Positions 24,503 through 32,998 of a stretch of DNA of 43,178 bases are shown one piece after another. Every line of letters begins with the position of its first letter. Position 1 is the first letter of the stretch. The notes beneath the pieces were generated by a model. The model worked only from the letters and a program-made list of their open reading frames with translations. It had not been told where the DNA came from and ran no database searches. Source of the stretch: Lachnospiraceae bacterium (GTDB lineage Bacteria; Bacillota; Clostridia; Lachnospirales; Lachnospiraceae); assembly GCA_017626325.1 (NCBI GenBank), contig JAGAIZ010000023.1:1-43178 (forward strand). The letters run 5' to 3'. Made by a program: the position numbers and the translations under genes.

Positions 24503-26000
24503 TCCGGTTAAGAAAGAATCAATGAGGGATGCCGGACTTGTGTTATTGCTTGCTGTTCTGGCATTTTTGTTTTCTATGCAGTGTTCCGTCCATTTATGGA
24601 AGAATGGGAATGTTTCCCCGGATTCGGCTGTTTATAAGACAGTGGCCTTTTATATAGATCAGGGATATATGCCGTATAAAGACACCTTTGATCATAAAGG
24701 CCCTTTATTGTATATCTATAACTGGCTTGGAATGCAGATATCTTATTGGAGAGGAATATGGGTAATCGAATTTCTGTCGCTTCTGTGCACTTTTGGGATA
24801 CTCTATAAGACTGCAAGACTGTGCTGTGGCAGACTTTTGTCATGTTTTACGCTGCTTGCTGAGGCAGTTTTGTTGTCTGAGTACTTTGAAGGGGGAAATA
24901 TGGTGGAAGAATATGCGCTGCCTTTTATTGCCGCAGCTCTCTATATTTTTCTGGATTATTTCTTGAATCAAGTCGTATGTAGAGGCCGGTTACTTGTTTG
25001 TGGTTTGTCGTTTGGAGCAGTATGTCTGCTGAGAATCAATATGATATCCATATGGATCGTATTTTGTATCGCAGTGTTCGCAGACGCTGTTTACCATAAG
25101 AAATACAGAGAAATAAGGTATTTTATTGCATATTTTGTTGTTGGTGCCGGAATCATATGCATACCGATACTGGCCTGGCTTGTGGTGAATGGAGCGTTTG
25201 AGGATTTTATTGCGGATTATTTTCTGTTTAATTTTAGTTATTCATCCAATTCGGTAAGAGCAAATGGTCTCAACAAATGGAAGACATTCTTATTCTATCT
25301 GAATGAACCTTTCTTACTTACGGCAGTTTCCTGCACGGCGTATTTGTGTGTGGTGAGAAAGAAGCTTCTTGATTACGCATATGGTATGGGAATCCTGATT
25401 TCATTGATTCTTATCAGCGTATCGGGAAAATCTTATGGCCACTATGGTATAACGTTGGTGCCTCTTCTGGGATATCCGTTCGGGGTAATCGGGCGCATGA
25501 TAGAAAACGAGTTGAAGCGCGGATCATCATGGATTGTCGCCGGTCTGTTGATTCTCATGTCTGTGTCTGTTTTTCCTGCGTGGCTGGAGATAACCGGCTG
25601 CGCGGTAGAAAGTTATATACAGAGGGATATGCAGTTTGAAGAAACGGATATCAGAAATAAGATCATTAATGTGGTTGCGGAGAATACGACGGAAGACGAT
25701 TTTATTACAGTCTATGGAAACATGGATGTTATATATGCCAGGAGCAGAAGACTGTCTGCGTCAAAATATTCTTATCAGGATCCAATTGGGGGAATCAACA
25801 GCGCCGTATATGACGAATATTTTGCAGAACTGGAGGAAACGTCTCCGAAATTAATTATTATAACGCCATATGAGGAATACGAATTGGAGCGTATAAGAGC
25901 GTACATAGACAGGCATGGTTATCAGTTGATTGCAACGTTTGATGAGACAGTTAAAGAGAAGCAGAAGGTGTACTGGGTCTATGGCAGAGAAGATGGGTGA
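24495..26000 (+). CDS. GT-C type membrane glycosyltransferase (GT39/ArnT-like)
   Basis: The 501-residue protein has about ten membrane segments and the typical first loop SPDSAVYKTVAFYIDQGYMP followed by KDTFDHKGPLLYIY, with an Asp likely to bind the acceptor or divalent metal. This is the pattern of lipid-linked-sugar-dependent GT-C enzymes, which act on the outer face of the membrane. The C-terminal part (about 375-501) is hydrophilic. GGGAGACGAG precedes the ATG, which overlaps the GT2 gene by 8 bases. It is the only gene of the three in this cluster without a frameshift. Confidence 0.85.
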   Translation: MHSPVKKESMRDAGLVLLLAVLAFLFSMQCSVHLWKNGNVSPDSAVYKTVAFYIDQGYMPYKDTFDHKGPLLYIYNWLGMQISYWRGIWVIEFLSLLCTFGILYKTARLCCGRLLSCFTLLAEAVLLSEYFEGGNMVEEYALPFIAAALYIFLDYFLNQVVCRGRLLVCGLSFGAVCLLRINMISIWIVFCIAVFADAVYHKKYREIRYFIAYFVVGAGIICIPILAWLVVNGAFEDFIADYFLFNFSYSSNSVRANGLNKWKTFLFYLNEPFLLTAVSCTAYLCVVRKKLLDYAYGMGILISLILISVSGKSYGHYGITLVPLLGYPFGVIGRMIENELKRGSSWIVAGLLILMSVSVFPAWLEITGCAVESYIQRDMQFEETDIRNKIINVVAENTTEDDFITVYGNMDVIYARSRRLSASKYSYQDPIGGINSAVYDEYFAELEETSPKLIIITPYEEYELERIRAYIDRHGYQLIATFDETVKEKQKVYWVYGREDG

Positions 26001-26050
26001 ATCTTATGGCTTGTGCAGATGATGACAGAATCGTGGATGAAGGAGGATAT

Positions 26051-27747
26051 ATGATAAAGATAATGAAAAGTTGGAAGCAAAGAAAGGTGTTTGTAAGCTC
26101 TAATGCTTTGTGGATTATGGCAGGCGTGTTTTCTTTGTCAGTTACGACAGGATTTTTTCTTGACCATGGTATGCCCTTTGAAAGTATGTCAGGGCAGGAA
26201 TTGTTAATTTATGCAGCGTGTGTTTGTGTTCTGATACCTTTGTGTAAGTGTTTATTCACGTGGGCGTATGTGTTGATTGAAAAATGGGCGTGTAAGGAAA
26301 TTAAGTGTGAAAATAGCAGAGTGGGGGAATGCGGAACGTATATGAGAACCTTTCTCGTAATTATACTATGCTGGATTCCGGTATGGCTTGCATATTATCC
26401 TGGTTTGTGGAATTATGACCCGGGACAGGTGGTGCAGTATCTTAACGGAGACTTTTCGAAATTTCATCCGCTTATTCATACACTGTTACTGGGGTTCTGC
26501 TATTCTGTGGGATGGAAGTATTCAGACAATAATATGGGTGTTATTCTCTATGATTTTATTCAGATGTTTATTATGGCGGGGATTTTTGCATATGCATGTA
26601 CCTGGTTAAGAAGGCAGATAAGGTGCAGGACATACTATATTCTTACGGTTTTCTTTTTTGCAATTTTTCCCGTGAATTCGATTATGGCCCTCAGCACAAC
26701 CAAAGACGTTATTTTTCTGGGCTGGTGCAGTTGAACCTCGTCATGGCAGTTCAATATTATGACAATATGTCAGATAATAATACCGCAAAAAGATATGTTC
26801 TCGTATTATTAATGGGATCTGTAACACTGATGCTTTTGTTTAGAAACAATGCCATATATGCTTTCTTTTTGTTTATGATCATGGGAGTTGTATATACGCG
26901 GAGGCAGAAGGAAAGTGTCAGGATTATATTGTTTATGATATGTTGTCTTGCCGTGTATTACATCGGCGATGTCTGTCTCACTAAAGCGCTGTCAGCGGAC
27001 GACGGCATGATTCAGGAGGCGCTTAGCGTTCCGAGTCAGCAGTTCGGGAGAATATATACAGTTGCCTGTGCTAATGGAGATGAAGAAAGTAAAGAACTGA
27101 TAGAAGCGTATTATACGGAGATGACGACTGAAAGATATAATCCCCATCTGTCGGATCCGATGAAAGGACACTTGGTAAATGTCGAATCTGCGGCAAAGGT
27201 GTTGGAATATTTCCGGACGGCGGGTAAGCTTTTGGTGAAATATCCACTCGTAAGTCTGGACTCTTTCTTATATCTTACGGAGGGAGGCTGGTATATTAAT
27301 GATACATCTTGTGCAGCTATTTATGGAACAGGACTGGAAACCCGGCAGGGTTATCTGCTTACGGATGTAAAGGATCGTTTCGGAACGATAGAGTTTGGAA
27401 TTGTACACCAGAGCAGGTTTCCTTTGCTGGAGAATATTCTGGAGCATGCTTTCTCAAATAATGAATATCAAAAGATACCTATATTGTCTGTATTGTTTGC
27501 ACCTGCATTGTATTTCTGGATATTGGCGTTTTGTATGGTTGGTTTGTATTATGTACGGAATGTACGTTATCTCTATCTGACGGGCTTTTTGGGAATCTTA
27601 TATCTAACAGTATTAGCCGGACCATGCATCATAGTCAGATATATGTATCCGTTTATAGTATGCAGTCCGGTTTTGCTTGCAATGTTGGTGAAATCTGTCC
27701 GTGTCTGTTATATGAACAAGGAGTATATAGATGGTGAAGAGGTATAA
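26051..27747 (+). pseudogene. DUF6020-like polytopic membrane protein with frameshift at a T5 tract
   Basis: Two overlapping frames belong to one protein. The first (from 26051, AGGAGG upstream) runs through several membrane segments and WNYDPGQVVQYLNGDFSKFH to STTKDVIF, then stops at 26732. The second continues from SGLVQLNLVMAVQYYDN to 27747 with more membrane segments. Reading ATT TTT TCT instead of the present A-T5-C at 26711-26717, one T more, would restore one protein of about 565 residues. DUF6020 proteins are membrane proteins of unknown function often found with cell-surface glycan genes. Whether the missing T is real or a sequencing error cannot be told here. Confidence 0.8.
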
Positions 27748-27799
27748 TTTATATACCGCTTTTGCAAAGTAGGGATTCCATATGCCTTGCTCAAAAAGG

Positions 27800-27827
27800 T
27801 TGACAAAATGTGAAATAGTGGTAATAT
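27800..27827 (+). promoter_or_regulatory. Promoter of the sulfur amino acid genes
   Basis: TTGACA (27800-27805), 16 bases and TAATAT (27822-27827) predict a start near 27834 and a leader of about 125 bases. The leader shows no riboswitch I can recognise with confidence. Confidence 0.7.
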
Positions 27828-27958
27828 GAATATAATTCATATATAATTAATAGGAAAAGTAATGAATAAGCGTTTCGCAGGAAGCAGCAGGTAATTTCAC
27901 ACGCATAGATGCGGGAGAGTACAGACGCGGATATGCGGACGGCAGGGAGGACAAGGAT

Positions 27959-29104
27959 ATGAATTATGCATTGGACACCGTGTGCATACACGGACAGGGA
28001 CAGAGAGAAGGAATCGAGACTACGGGTGCGATCAGTTTCCCGATATATCAGACGGCGGCGTACGCGCATCCGGGGGTTGGACAGAGCACCGGATATGATT
28101 ATAATAGAGTACAGAACCCCACCAGAAAAGAGCTGGAGCGTATCATGACAGACCTGGAGCATGGAGTCGATACGATCGCTTTTGCCAGTGGGATGGCGGC
28201 AGTCAGCGCATTTATGGAGTTATTGAAACCGGGCGATCATGTGGTGGCGACGGACGATTTGTACGGTGGTTCTATCAGACAGTTCCGTCTCGTGAATGAG
28301 AAGAACGGCATACGGTTTACTTATGTGGATACTGCGGATCTGACGGCTGTGGAGGAAGCCATTCAGGAAAACACGAAGCTGATTTATGTGGAGACTCCCA
28401 CCAATCCCATGATGCAGATTACGGATATCCGCGCTGTCAGCGATATTGCGAAGAAGCATCATTGTCTGCTTGCCGTGGACAATACGTTTCTGACTCCTTA
28501 TTTTCAGAATCCGCTGGATTTGGGTGCGGATGTGGTACTGCACAGCGCGACGAAGTATCTGGAAGGGCACAACGATACCCTGGGCGGCTTCCTGGTGACG
28601 TCTCATAAGGAGATCGCGGAGCGGGCGCGGGAGATCGTAAAGACCACAGGAGCGGTGCTGGCGCCCTTTGACGCATGGCTGATTCTGCGCGGCATAAAGA
28701 CGCTCTCTGTGCGGATGGAGAAGCACCAGGAGAACGCGCTTGCAATCGCCGGATGGCTGCAGAAGCATCCGAAGGTGAAGGACGTGTATTATGCGGGACT
28801 TGCACAGCACCCGGGACATGAGACCGCAGCGAAACAGTGCCGGGGTTACGGCGGTATGCTGACCTTCCATGTGGACAAAGAGGAGACGGCATATCACCTG
28901 TTGGAGCATATCAGGCTGATACAGTTTGCAGAGAGCCTGGGCGGCACGGAAAGCCTGATGACTTATCCCTGCACCCAGACCCATGCCGATGTGCCGGAGG
29001 AGAAGAGACGTGCCAACGGGATCGACGGGACGACGCTGCGCATGTCCGTAGGGATCGAGAATGTGGAAGATCTGATACGGGATCTGGAGCAGGCGCTTAC
29101 GTAA
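27959..29104 (+). CDS. Cystathionine gamma-synthase/gamma-lyase family PLP enzyme
   Basis: The 381-residue enzyme belongs to the trans-sulfuration family (Cys/Met metabolism PLP enzymes). It shows YNRVQNPTRKELE, the cofactor-binding FASGMAAVSAF, YVETPTNP, and the Schiff-base Lys199 in HSATKYLEGHNDTLGG. Family members make or split cystathionine, or use H2S with an activated homoserine; sequence alone does not decide which. The ending SLGGTESLMTYP and GIENVEDLIRDLEQAL are usual for gamma-synthase/lyase types. AGGGAGGACAAGG precedes the ATG. The next gene is a beta-lyase, so the pair may convert between cysteine and homocysteine. Confidence 0.9.
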   Translation: MNYALDTVCIHGQGQREGIETTGAISFPIYQTAAYAHPGVGQSTGYDYNRVQNPTRKELERIMTDLEHGVDTIAFASGMAAVSAFMELLKPGDHVVATDDLYGGSIRQFRLVNEKNGIRFTYVDTADLTAVEEAIQENTKLIYVETPTNPMMQITDIRAVSDIAKKHHCLLAVDNTFLTPYFQNPLDLGADVVLHSATKYLEGHNDTLGGFLVTSHKEIAERAREIVKTTGAVLAPFDAWLILRGIKTLSVRMEKHQENALAIAGWLQKHPKVKDVYYAGLAQHPGHETAAKQCRGYGGMLTFHVDKEETAYHLLEHIRLIQFAESLGGTESLMTYPCTQTHADVPEEKRRANGIDGTTLRMSVGIENVEDLIRDLEQALT

Positions 29105-29156
29105 ACAAAAGCAATCCCTGCCAGGCGGCAGGCTTAGCAGGAAAAGGAGATTGATG

Positions 29157-30347
29157 ATGAAATACAACTTTGATGAGATAATAGACAGACGGAATACGGA
29201 CTGCCTGAAATATGACTTTGCATTGGAGCGGGGACTGCCGGAGGATGTGCTTCCCCTGTGGGTGGCGGATATGGATTTTCGGACGGCGCCGGGCATTATC
29301 GAGGCGGCGGTTCGGGACGCGGCTTCCGGTATCTATGGCTATACGGACAGCAAGGACGATTATTTCCGGGCGGTAGCGGACTGGTATCGGACATATTTCG
29401 ACTGGCATGTGAAGCAGGAATGGCTGGTGAAGACGCCGGGCATTGTCTTCGCCATAGCTATGGCGATTCAGGCGCTGACGAAGGAGGGCGATGCCGTGAT
29501 GATTCAGCAGCCGGTCTATTATCCGTTTCGTGCCGTTATCAGGGACAATGGCAGGAAGCTTATTAATAACGCGCTCGTGCTAAGAGACGGTCATTATGAG
29601 ATGAATCTGGAAGATTTCGAGCAAAAGATCCGGAAAGAGAAGGTGAAACTGTTCGTACTTTGCAGTCCGCATAATCCGGTAGGAAGAGTCTGGACCAGGG
29701 AAGAACTGTTAAGAGTCGGGGAGATCTGTCTGAAATACGGCGTAAAAGTAGTCAGCGACGAGATTCACAGCGATTTCGTCTATGAGGGCAGCAGACATCA
29801 TGTATTTACCACAGTGGACGCCCGATTTGAAGCGTTCAGTATTATCTGTACGGCGCCCAGCAAAACATTCAATCTGGCGGGACTGCAGGCGTCTAATATT
29901 TTCATTCCGGATGCCCGGATCAGGGAAGCATTCTTAAGGCAGATGTCTGCGGCGGGCTACAGCCAGCTTAATATGATAGGGCTTCACGCCTGCCGGGCGG
30001 CGTATGAGACGGGCAGGGAATGGCTGGAAGAGTTGAAAGTGTATCTGAAAGGCAACCTGGAGTTTGTCAGGGGATATCTGGAACAGAACCTGCCGCAGAT
30101 TCGGTTGATCGAGCCCGAGGGTACCTATTTAATCTGGCTGGACTTCCGGGCGCTGGGGCTTAGTGAGGAGCGGCTGGAGCATCTCATCGTACAGGAAGCG
30201 AAGCTGTGGCTTGACGGCGGCGCGATTTTCGGCAGGGATGGGGAAGGCTTCGAGCGTATCAATATCGCCTGTCCGCGGGCGGTGCTTGAGGAAGCATGCA
30301 GGAGGCTGGAACGGGCGGTACACAGTCTGCAGGCAGAAAACCAATGA
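29157..30347 (+). CDS. MalY/PatB-type aminotransferase (cystathionine beta-lyase)
   Basis: The 396-residue fold-type I PLP enzyme starts KYNFDEIIDRRNTDCLKYDF, the classic N-terminus of MalY/PatB proteins, with LWVADMDFRTAP, CSPHNPVGRVW, DEIHSDFVY and Lys236 in APSKTFNLAGLQ. These enzymes cleave cystathionine or cysteine to pyruvate, ammonia and a thiol, so it fits behind the trans-sulfuration enzyme. The start at 29157 puts GGAG 7 bases upstream; TTG 29151 and ATG 29154 are alternatives. The 52-base gap has a short hairpin without T-run. Confidence 0.92.
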   Translation: MKYNFDEIIDRRNTDCLKYDFALERGLPEDVLPLWVADMDFRTAPGIIEAAVRDAASGIYGYTDSKDDYFRAVADWYRTYFDWHVKQEWLVKTPGIVFAIAMAIQALTKEGDAVMIQQPVYYPFRAVIRDNGRKLINNALVLRDGHYEMNLEDFEQKIRKEKVKLFVLCSPHNPVGRVWTREELLRVGEICLKYGVKVVSDEIHSDFVYEGSRHHVFTTVDARFEAFSIICTAPSKTFNLAGLQASNIFIPDARIREAFLRQMSAAGYSQLNMIGLHACRAAYETGREWLEELKVYLKGNLEFVRGYLEQNLPQIRLIEPEGTYLIWLDFRALGLSEERLEHLIVQEAKLWLDGGAIFGRDGEGFERINIACPRAVLEEACRRLERAVHSLQAENQ

Positions 30348-30372
30348 CGGAAACGGGTGTCCATGTTATAAT
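30344..30372 (+). promoter_or_regulatory. Candidate promoter of the ketopantoate-reductase-like gene
   Basis: ATGACG, 17 bases, TATAAT (30367-30372) lie at the very end of the preceding coding region. The predicted leader of about 100 bases contains a hairpin GAGGACAG (30399-30406) / CTGTCCTC (30421-30428) followed by TGTTT, which may be a weak terminator of the upstream gene or a leader structure. Confidence 0.5.
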
Positions 30373-30479
30373 AATCTAAAGTTCGTATGCCGGAACAGGA
30401 GGACAGGGGCTGCGGCGAAGCTGTCCTCTGTTTGCGGCAGATGACGCAACGAGAAACCATAAGGAGAAAAGAGGACGCT

Positions 30480-31400
30480 ATGAAATATTTAGTAATCGGC
30501 GCGGGCGGTACAGGCGGAAGTATCGGCGCATTCATGACGGAGGCGGGCAAGGACGTGACTCTGATCGCGAGAGGGCAGCATCTTAAGAGCATGCAGGAGC
30601 ATGGCCTTAAGATGGAGACAACAGAGAAAGGAAATTATACGGTGAAGCCCGTTAAGGCCGTCGATATGGCGCATTATGCGGAGCGGCCGGATATTATTTT
30701 TGTCTGTGTAAAAGGCTATTCGCTGGAAGAGACGATTCCTTTTATACAAAGGGTTGCGAAGGAAAGCACGATCGTCATTCCGATTCTTAATATTTACGGA
30801 ACGGGCAGCAGGCTGCAGGAAAAGCTGCCGGGGCTTCTGGTGACGGACGGCTGTATCTATATCGCGGGAGAAATCAAGGAGCCGGGCACGATCTGGCTGA
30901 AAGGAAATATTTTCCGAATCGTGTTCGGTGTGCGCAGGCCCGAAGAACTGCGCCCGGAATTGTTTGAGGTCGTGCAGGATTTAAAGGACAGCGGGATTGA
31001 CGGCGTATTGTCAGATAATATCAGGCGGGACGCCTTGCAGAAATTCGCATATGTATCGCCCATGGCGGCGTGCGGGCTGTATTATCACGTGTCGGCAGGA
31101 GAAGTTCAGACTACGGGAGAGCCTCGGGATACCTTTGTAAAATTAATGAAGGAGGTAGACGCGCTTGCAGTGGCGATGGAGGTTCCGTTTCTGGTTGACA
31201 TCGTGACGACCAATCTTCAGATTCTGGACACGCTGAATCCCACGGCGAACACTTCCATGCAGCGGGATGTCTACGCGGGCAAGTCCTCCGAAATAGACGG
31301 GCTGATCTATGAAGTCGTGCGTCTGGGGAAGCAGTACAGCGTGCCGACGCCGACCTATGAGATGATTGCGAAGTGGGCGAAAGAGCAGAATCTGGTATAA
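30480..31400 (+). CDS. Ketopantoate reductase family protein (ApbA/PanE)
   Basis: The 306-residue protein starts MKYLVIGAGGTGGSIGAFM, an NADP-binding Rossmann loop, and has VCVKGYSLEETIP and the C-terminal NTSMQRDVYAGKSSEIDGL, both typical of PanE-like reductases. PanE makes pantoate for coenzyme A, but many family members reduce other 2-oxoacids. No other pantothenate gene adjoins, so the substrate is open. AAGGAGAAAAGAGG precedes 30480; an upstream extension to 30387 lacks a site. Confidence 0.88.
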   Translation: MKYLVIGAGGTGGSIGAFMTEAGKDVTLIARGQHLKSMQEHGLKMETTEKGNYTVKPVKAVDMAHYAERPDIIFVCVKGYSLEETIPFIQRVAKESTIVIPILNIYGTGSRLQEKLPGLLVTDGCIYIAGEIKEPGTIWLKGNIFRIVFGVRRPEELRPELFEVVQDLKDSGIDGVLSDNIRRDALQKFAYVSPMAACGLYYHVSAGEVQTTGEPRDTFVKLMKEVDALAVAMEVPFLVDIVTTNLQILDTLNPTANTSMQRDVYAGKSSEIDGLIYEVVRLGKQYSVPTPTYEMIAKWAKEQNLV

Positions 31401-31438
31401 TGGCCTTGTAATATTGACAGCGAAAGAGGATAAAACCA

Positions 31439-31666
31439 ATGGAGAAGAAGTTTAAAGAAAGATATTTAGCCGGGGAAATAGAATTCGAGGAAATCGACGA
31501 TTACAGTCAGGAATGGGGATTTGGCGATGAGCCGGTGACGCTTCGGGAGTATCTGGGGCTGAATGCGGAGGAAGAGGACGCCTGGGTCAGCATCGGAGAT
31601 GAGGCGCTTCGGGAACTTCTGGATCAGCAGAAGGGAAGCGGCAGCGGTGCAGGAGTGCATTTCTGA
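31439..31666 (+). CDS. Small acidic conserved-looking protein
   Basis: This 75-residue product is strongly acidic (EFEEIDDYSQEWGFGDEP, NAEEEDAWVSIGDEALRELL) with a Gly/Ser-rich end. It has no membrane segment and no Cys. GAAAGAGGAT lies before the ATG, 38 bases after the reductase gene, so they may share a transcript. No family is recognised with certainty. The composition suggests a small regulatory or binding protein. Confidence 0.7.
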   Translation: MEKKFKERYLAGEIEFEEIDDYSQEWGFGDEPVTLREYLGLNAEEEDAWVSIGDEALRELLDQQKGSGSGAGVHF

Positions 31667-31678
31667 TGATATTTCTTA

Positions 31679-31747
31679 ACCTCTTACCGGCAATTTATGA
31701 CCTCTTGCCGCAAAACGGTTTACAGAAGCCCTGTTTCTTTATATGAT
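31679..31747 (+). promoter_or_regulatory. LytTR-type direct-repeat operator and promoter
   Basis: ACCTCTTACCG (31679-31689) and ACCTCTTGCCG (31700-31710) are direct repeats with 10 of 11 bases identical and a 21-base period, two helical turns. That is the usual site geometry for LytTR DNA-binding domains. The promoter TTTACA (31719-31724), 17 bases, TATGAT (31742-31747) begins 8 bases further on, a good place for an activator to touch RNA polymerase. The gene downstream encodes a LytTR protein, so autoactivation is likely. Confidence 0.8.
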
Positions 31748-31781
31748 GCAAAGGAAAGAAATAGCTTGCAGCGGGGGAAAT

Positions 31782-32243
31782 ATGAAGATCAGGATTGAAA
31801 TTGATGAACATGCGGCGGAAGAGGAAATCGTTCTTCGCTGCAGAGAGTTGAATGAGGATGTTATCGCCATGCAGAAGCGGCTTGTGGGAGTCATAAACGA
31901 GGGCATGAAGCTGGCGGTGACGAAGGGCGATGCAGAGTATTATCTGAATCTGTCCGAAATCCTGTTCTTCGAGACGGCGGGAAACGCGGTGGCGGTGCAT
32001 ACGGTCAGTCAGATTTATACCACCACCCTGCGGCTCTATGAATTGGAGGAGCTGCTGCCCGCAGGCTTCTTACGAGTATCCAAATCCACTATCCTGAACG
32101 CGGAACGGGTCCGTTCGGTGCGCAAGAACATTACCGGCGCCAGTGAGGTGGAATTTGACGGTACCGGCAGGAAGGCGTTTGTATCGAGAAGCTATTTCAA
32201 ATTATTGCTGAACAAATTAGAGGAAAAGAGGTTGAGAAAATGA
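31782..32243 (+). CDS. LytTR-domain transcriptional regulator without receiver domain
   Basis: The 153-residue protein has an N-terminal helical part (about 1-50) and a C-terminal LytTR DNA-binding domain (about 55-150: YYLNLSEILFFETAGNAV, FLRVSKSTILNAERVRSV). It lacks a phospho-acceptor domain, so it is not controlled by a kinase. In streptococci, similar orphan LytTR proteins are held inactive by a membrane protein encoded just behind. The next gene, overlapping by ATGA, indeed encodes a membrane protein. GGGGGAAAT precedes 31782; a frame to 31743 starts inside the -10 element and is excluded. Confidence 0.9.
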   Translation: MKIRIEIDEHAAEEEIVLRCRELNEDVIAMQKRLVGVINEGMKLAVTKGDAEYYLNLSEILFFETAGNAVAVHTVSQIYTTTLRLYELEELLPAGFLRVSKSTILNAERVRSVRKNITGASEVEFDGTGRKAFVSRSYFKLLLNKLEEKRLRK

Positions 32244-32950
32244 GAAAAAAAGATATTACTCTGGCACTTATACTGATTCTGGTTGCGGTATATCTGATTG
32301 TCAGCAGGCTTCATCTGATGCCGAAGCTTCCGGTATTCACGATTCTGTTTACGGTGCTGTTTCTCTATGCGGCGTTTCGGGGATTTATGAGAAGACATTT
32401 CCTGGAAGCCATGGTGTCGTTAGGTATTGTGGGCTGTATCAATGATAATCTGCTGGGCATCGAAGAGCTTACGCCGTGGACGCTGATGGCTGCGGCTGTG
32501 TTGATCGGTATCGCGCTGGATATGATTTTCAGGGATAAAAGGAAGGATGTTTACATTGAGTCTGACCCTTATCGGAGTAATCACAATAACGGCCGTGTGG
32601 AGAACGGAGCGGACGGAGAGTTCGTTAAGGTGGAGAACAGCTTTGGTACGGTCAGTAAATATGTTAATTCCGGCTGCCTGCGTGAAGCACGGATAGACAA
32701 TAGCTTCGGCACCTGCAATGCGTTCTTCGACAACGCCATACTTGGCAGCGCCTGCGCGCAGATCAGAGTGGAGAACTCCTTTGGAACCACGAATATCTAT
32801 CTGCCCTGTACCTGGCGTGTGAATGTGTCCCAGGAGACCGCCCTCGGCGCAGTAAAGTTCAGAGGAAACGGCAGCAGCGCCCAGGACGCGCCTGTGGTGG
32901 ACTTACGGCTGGAGTGCAGCTTTGGAGAGATTCTTGTGGTTTTTGAATAA
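32240..32950 (+). CDS. LiaF-like membrane protein, probable LytTR partner
   Basis: The 236-residue protein has about four N-terminal membrane segments (about 1-110) and a cytoplasmic C-terminal domain of LiaF/DUF4097-like beta repeats. The phrase VENSFGT recurs about every 24-32 residues: VENSFGTVSKY, IDNSFGTCNAF, VENSFGTTNIY and a last CSFGE. LiaF proteins keep cell-envelope stress responses switched off. Here the partner is a LytTR regulator instead of the LiaRS kinase pair, and the start overlaps its stop by four bases. It is inferred to inhibit or tether that regulator. A strong terminator follows. Confidence 0.85.
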   Translation: MRKKDITLALILILVAVYLIVSRLHLMPKLPVFTILFTVLFLYAAFRGFMRRHFLEAMVSLGIVGCINDNLLGIEELTPWTLMAAAVLIGIALDMIFRDKRKDVYIESDPYRSNHNNGRVENGADGEFVKVENSFGTVSKYVNSGCLREARIDNSFGTCNAFFDNAILGSACAQIRVENSFGTTNIYLPCTWRVNVSQETALGAVKFRGNGSSAQDAPVVDLRLECSFGEILVVFE

Positions 32951-32965
32951 ACGGATACAGATTGC

Positions 32966-32998
32966 GGCCGGACTTTCATAAGTCCGGCCATTGCTTTT
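32966..32998 (+). terminator. Rho-independent terminator after the LiaF-like gene
   Basis: GGCCGGACTT (32966-32975) and AAGTCCGGCC (32980-32989) form a perfect 10-bp stem with a 4-base loop, followed by ATTGCTTTT. It ends the LytTR-LiaF unit and touches the 3' end of the convergent permease gene. Confidence 0.9.

Noticed and set aside
27911-27919. GCGGGAGAG in the leader of the trans-sulfuration gene, as in glycine riboswitches
   Set aside because: The rest of the conserved aptamer core (CCGAAGG...CAA) is missing and no second aptamer or terminator follows, so it is probably chance. No SAM riboswitch or T-box core was found either.
29116-29131. Hairpin CCTGCC/GGCAGG between the two PLP enzyme genes as terminator
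   Set aside because: The stem has six pairs and no T-run, so termination is unlikely. The two genes are probably cotranscribed.
28220-29296. Long minus-strand open frame of about 358 codons opposite the trans-sulfuration enzyme gene
   Set aside because: It lies antisense to a clearly conserved PLP enzyme, has no ribosome binding site, and its Arg/His/Leu/Gln-rich composition is that of a shadow frame. The same holds for the roughly 320-codon frame at 36723-37685 opposite the kinase.
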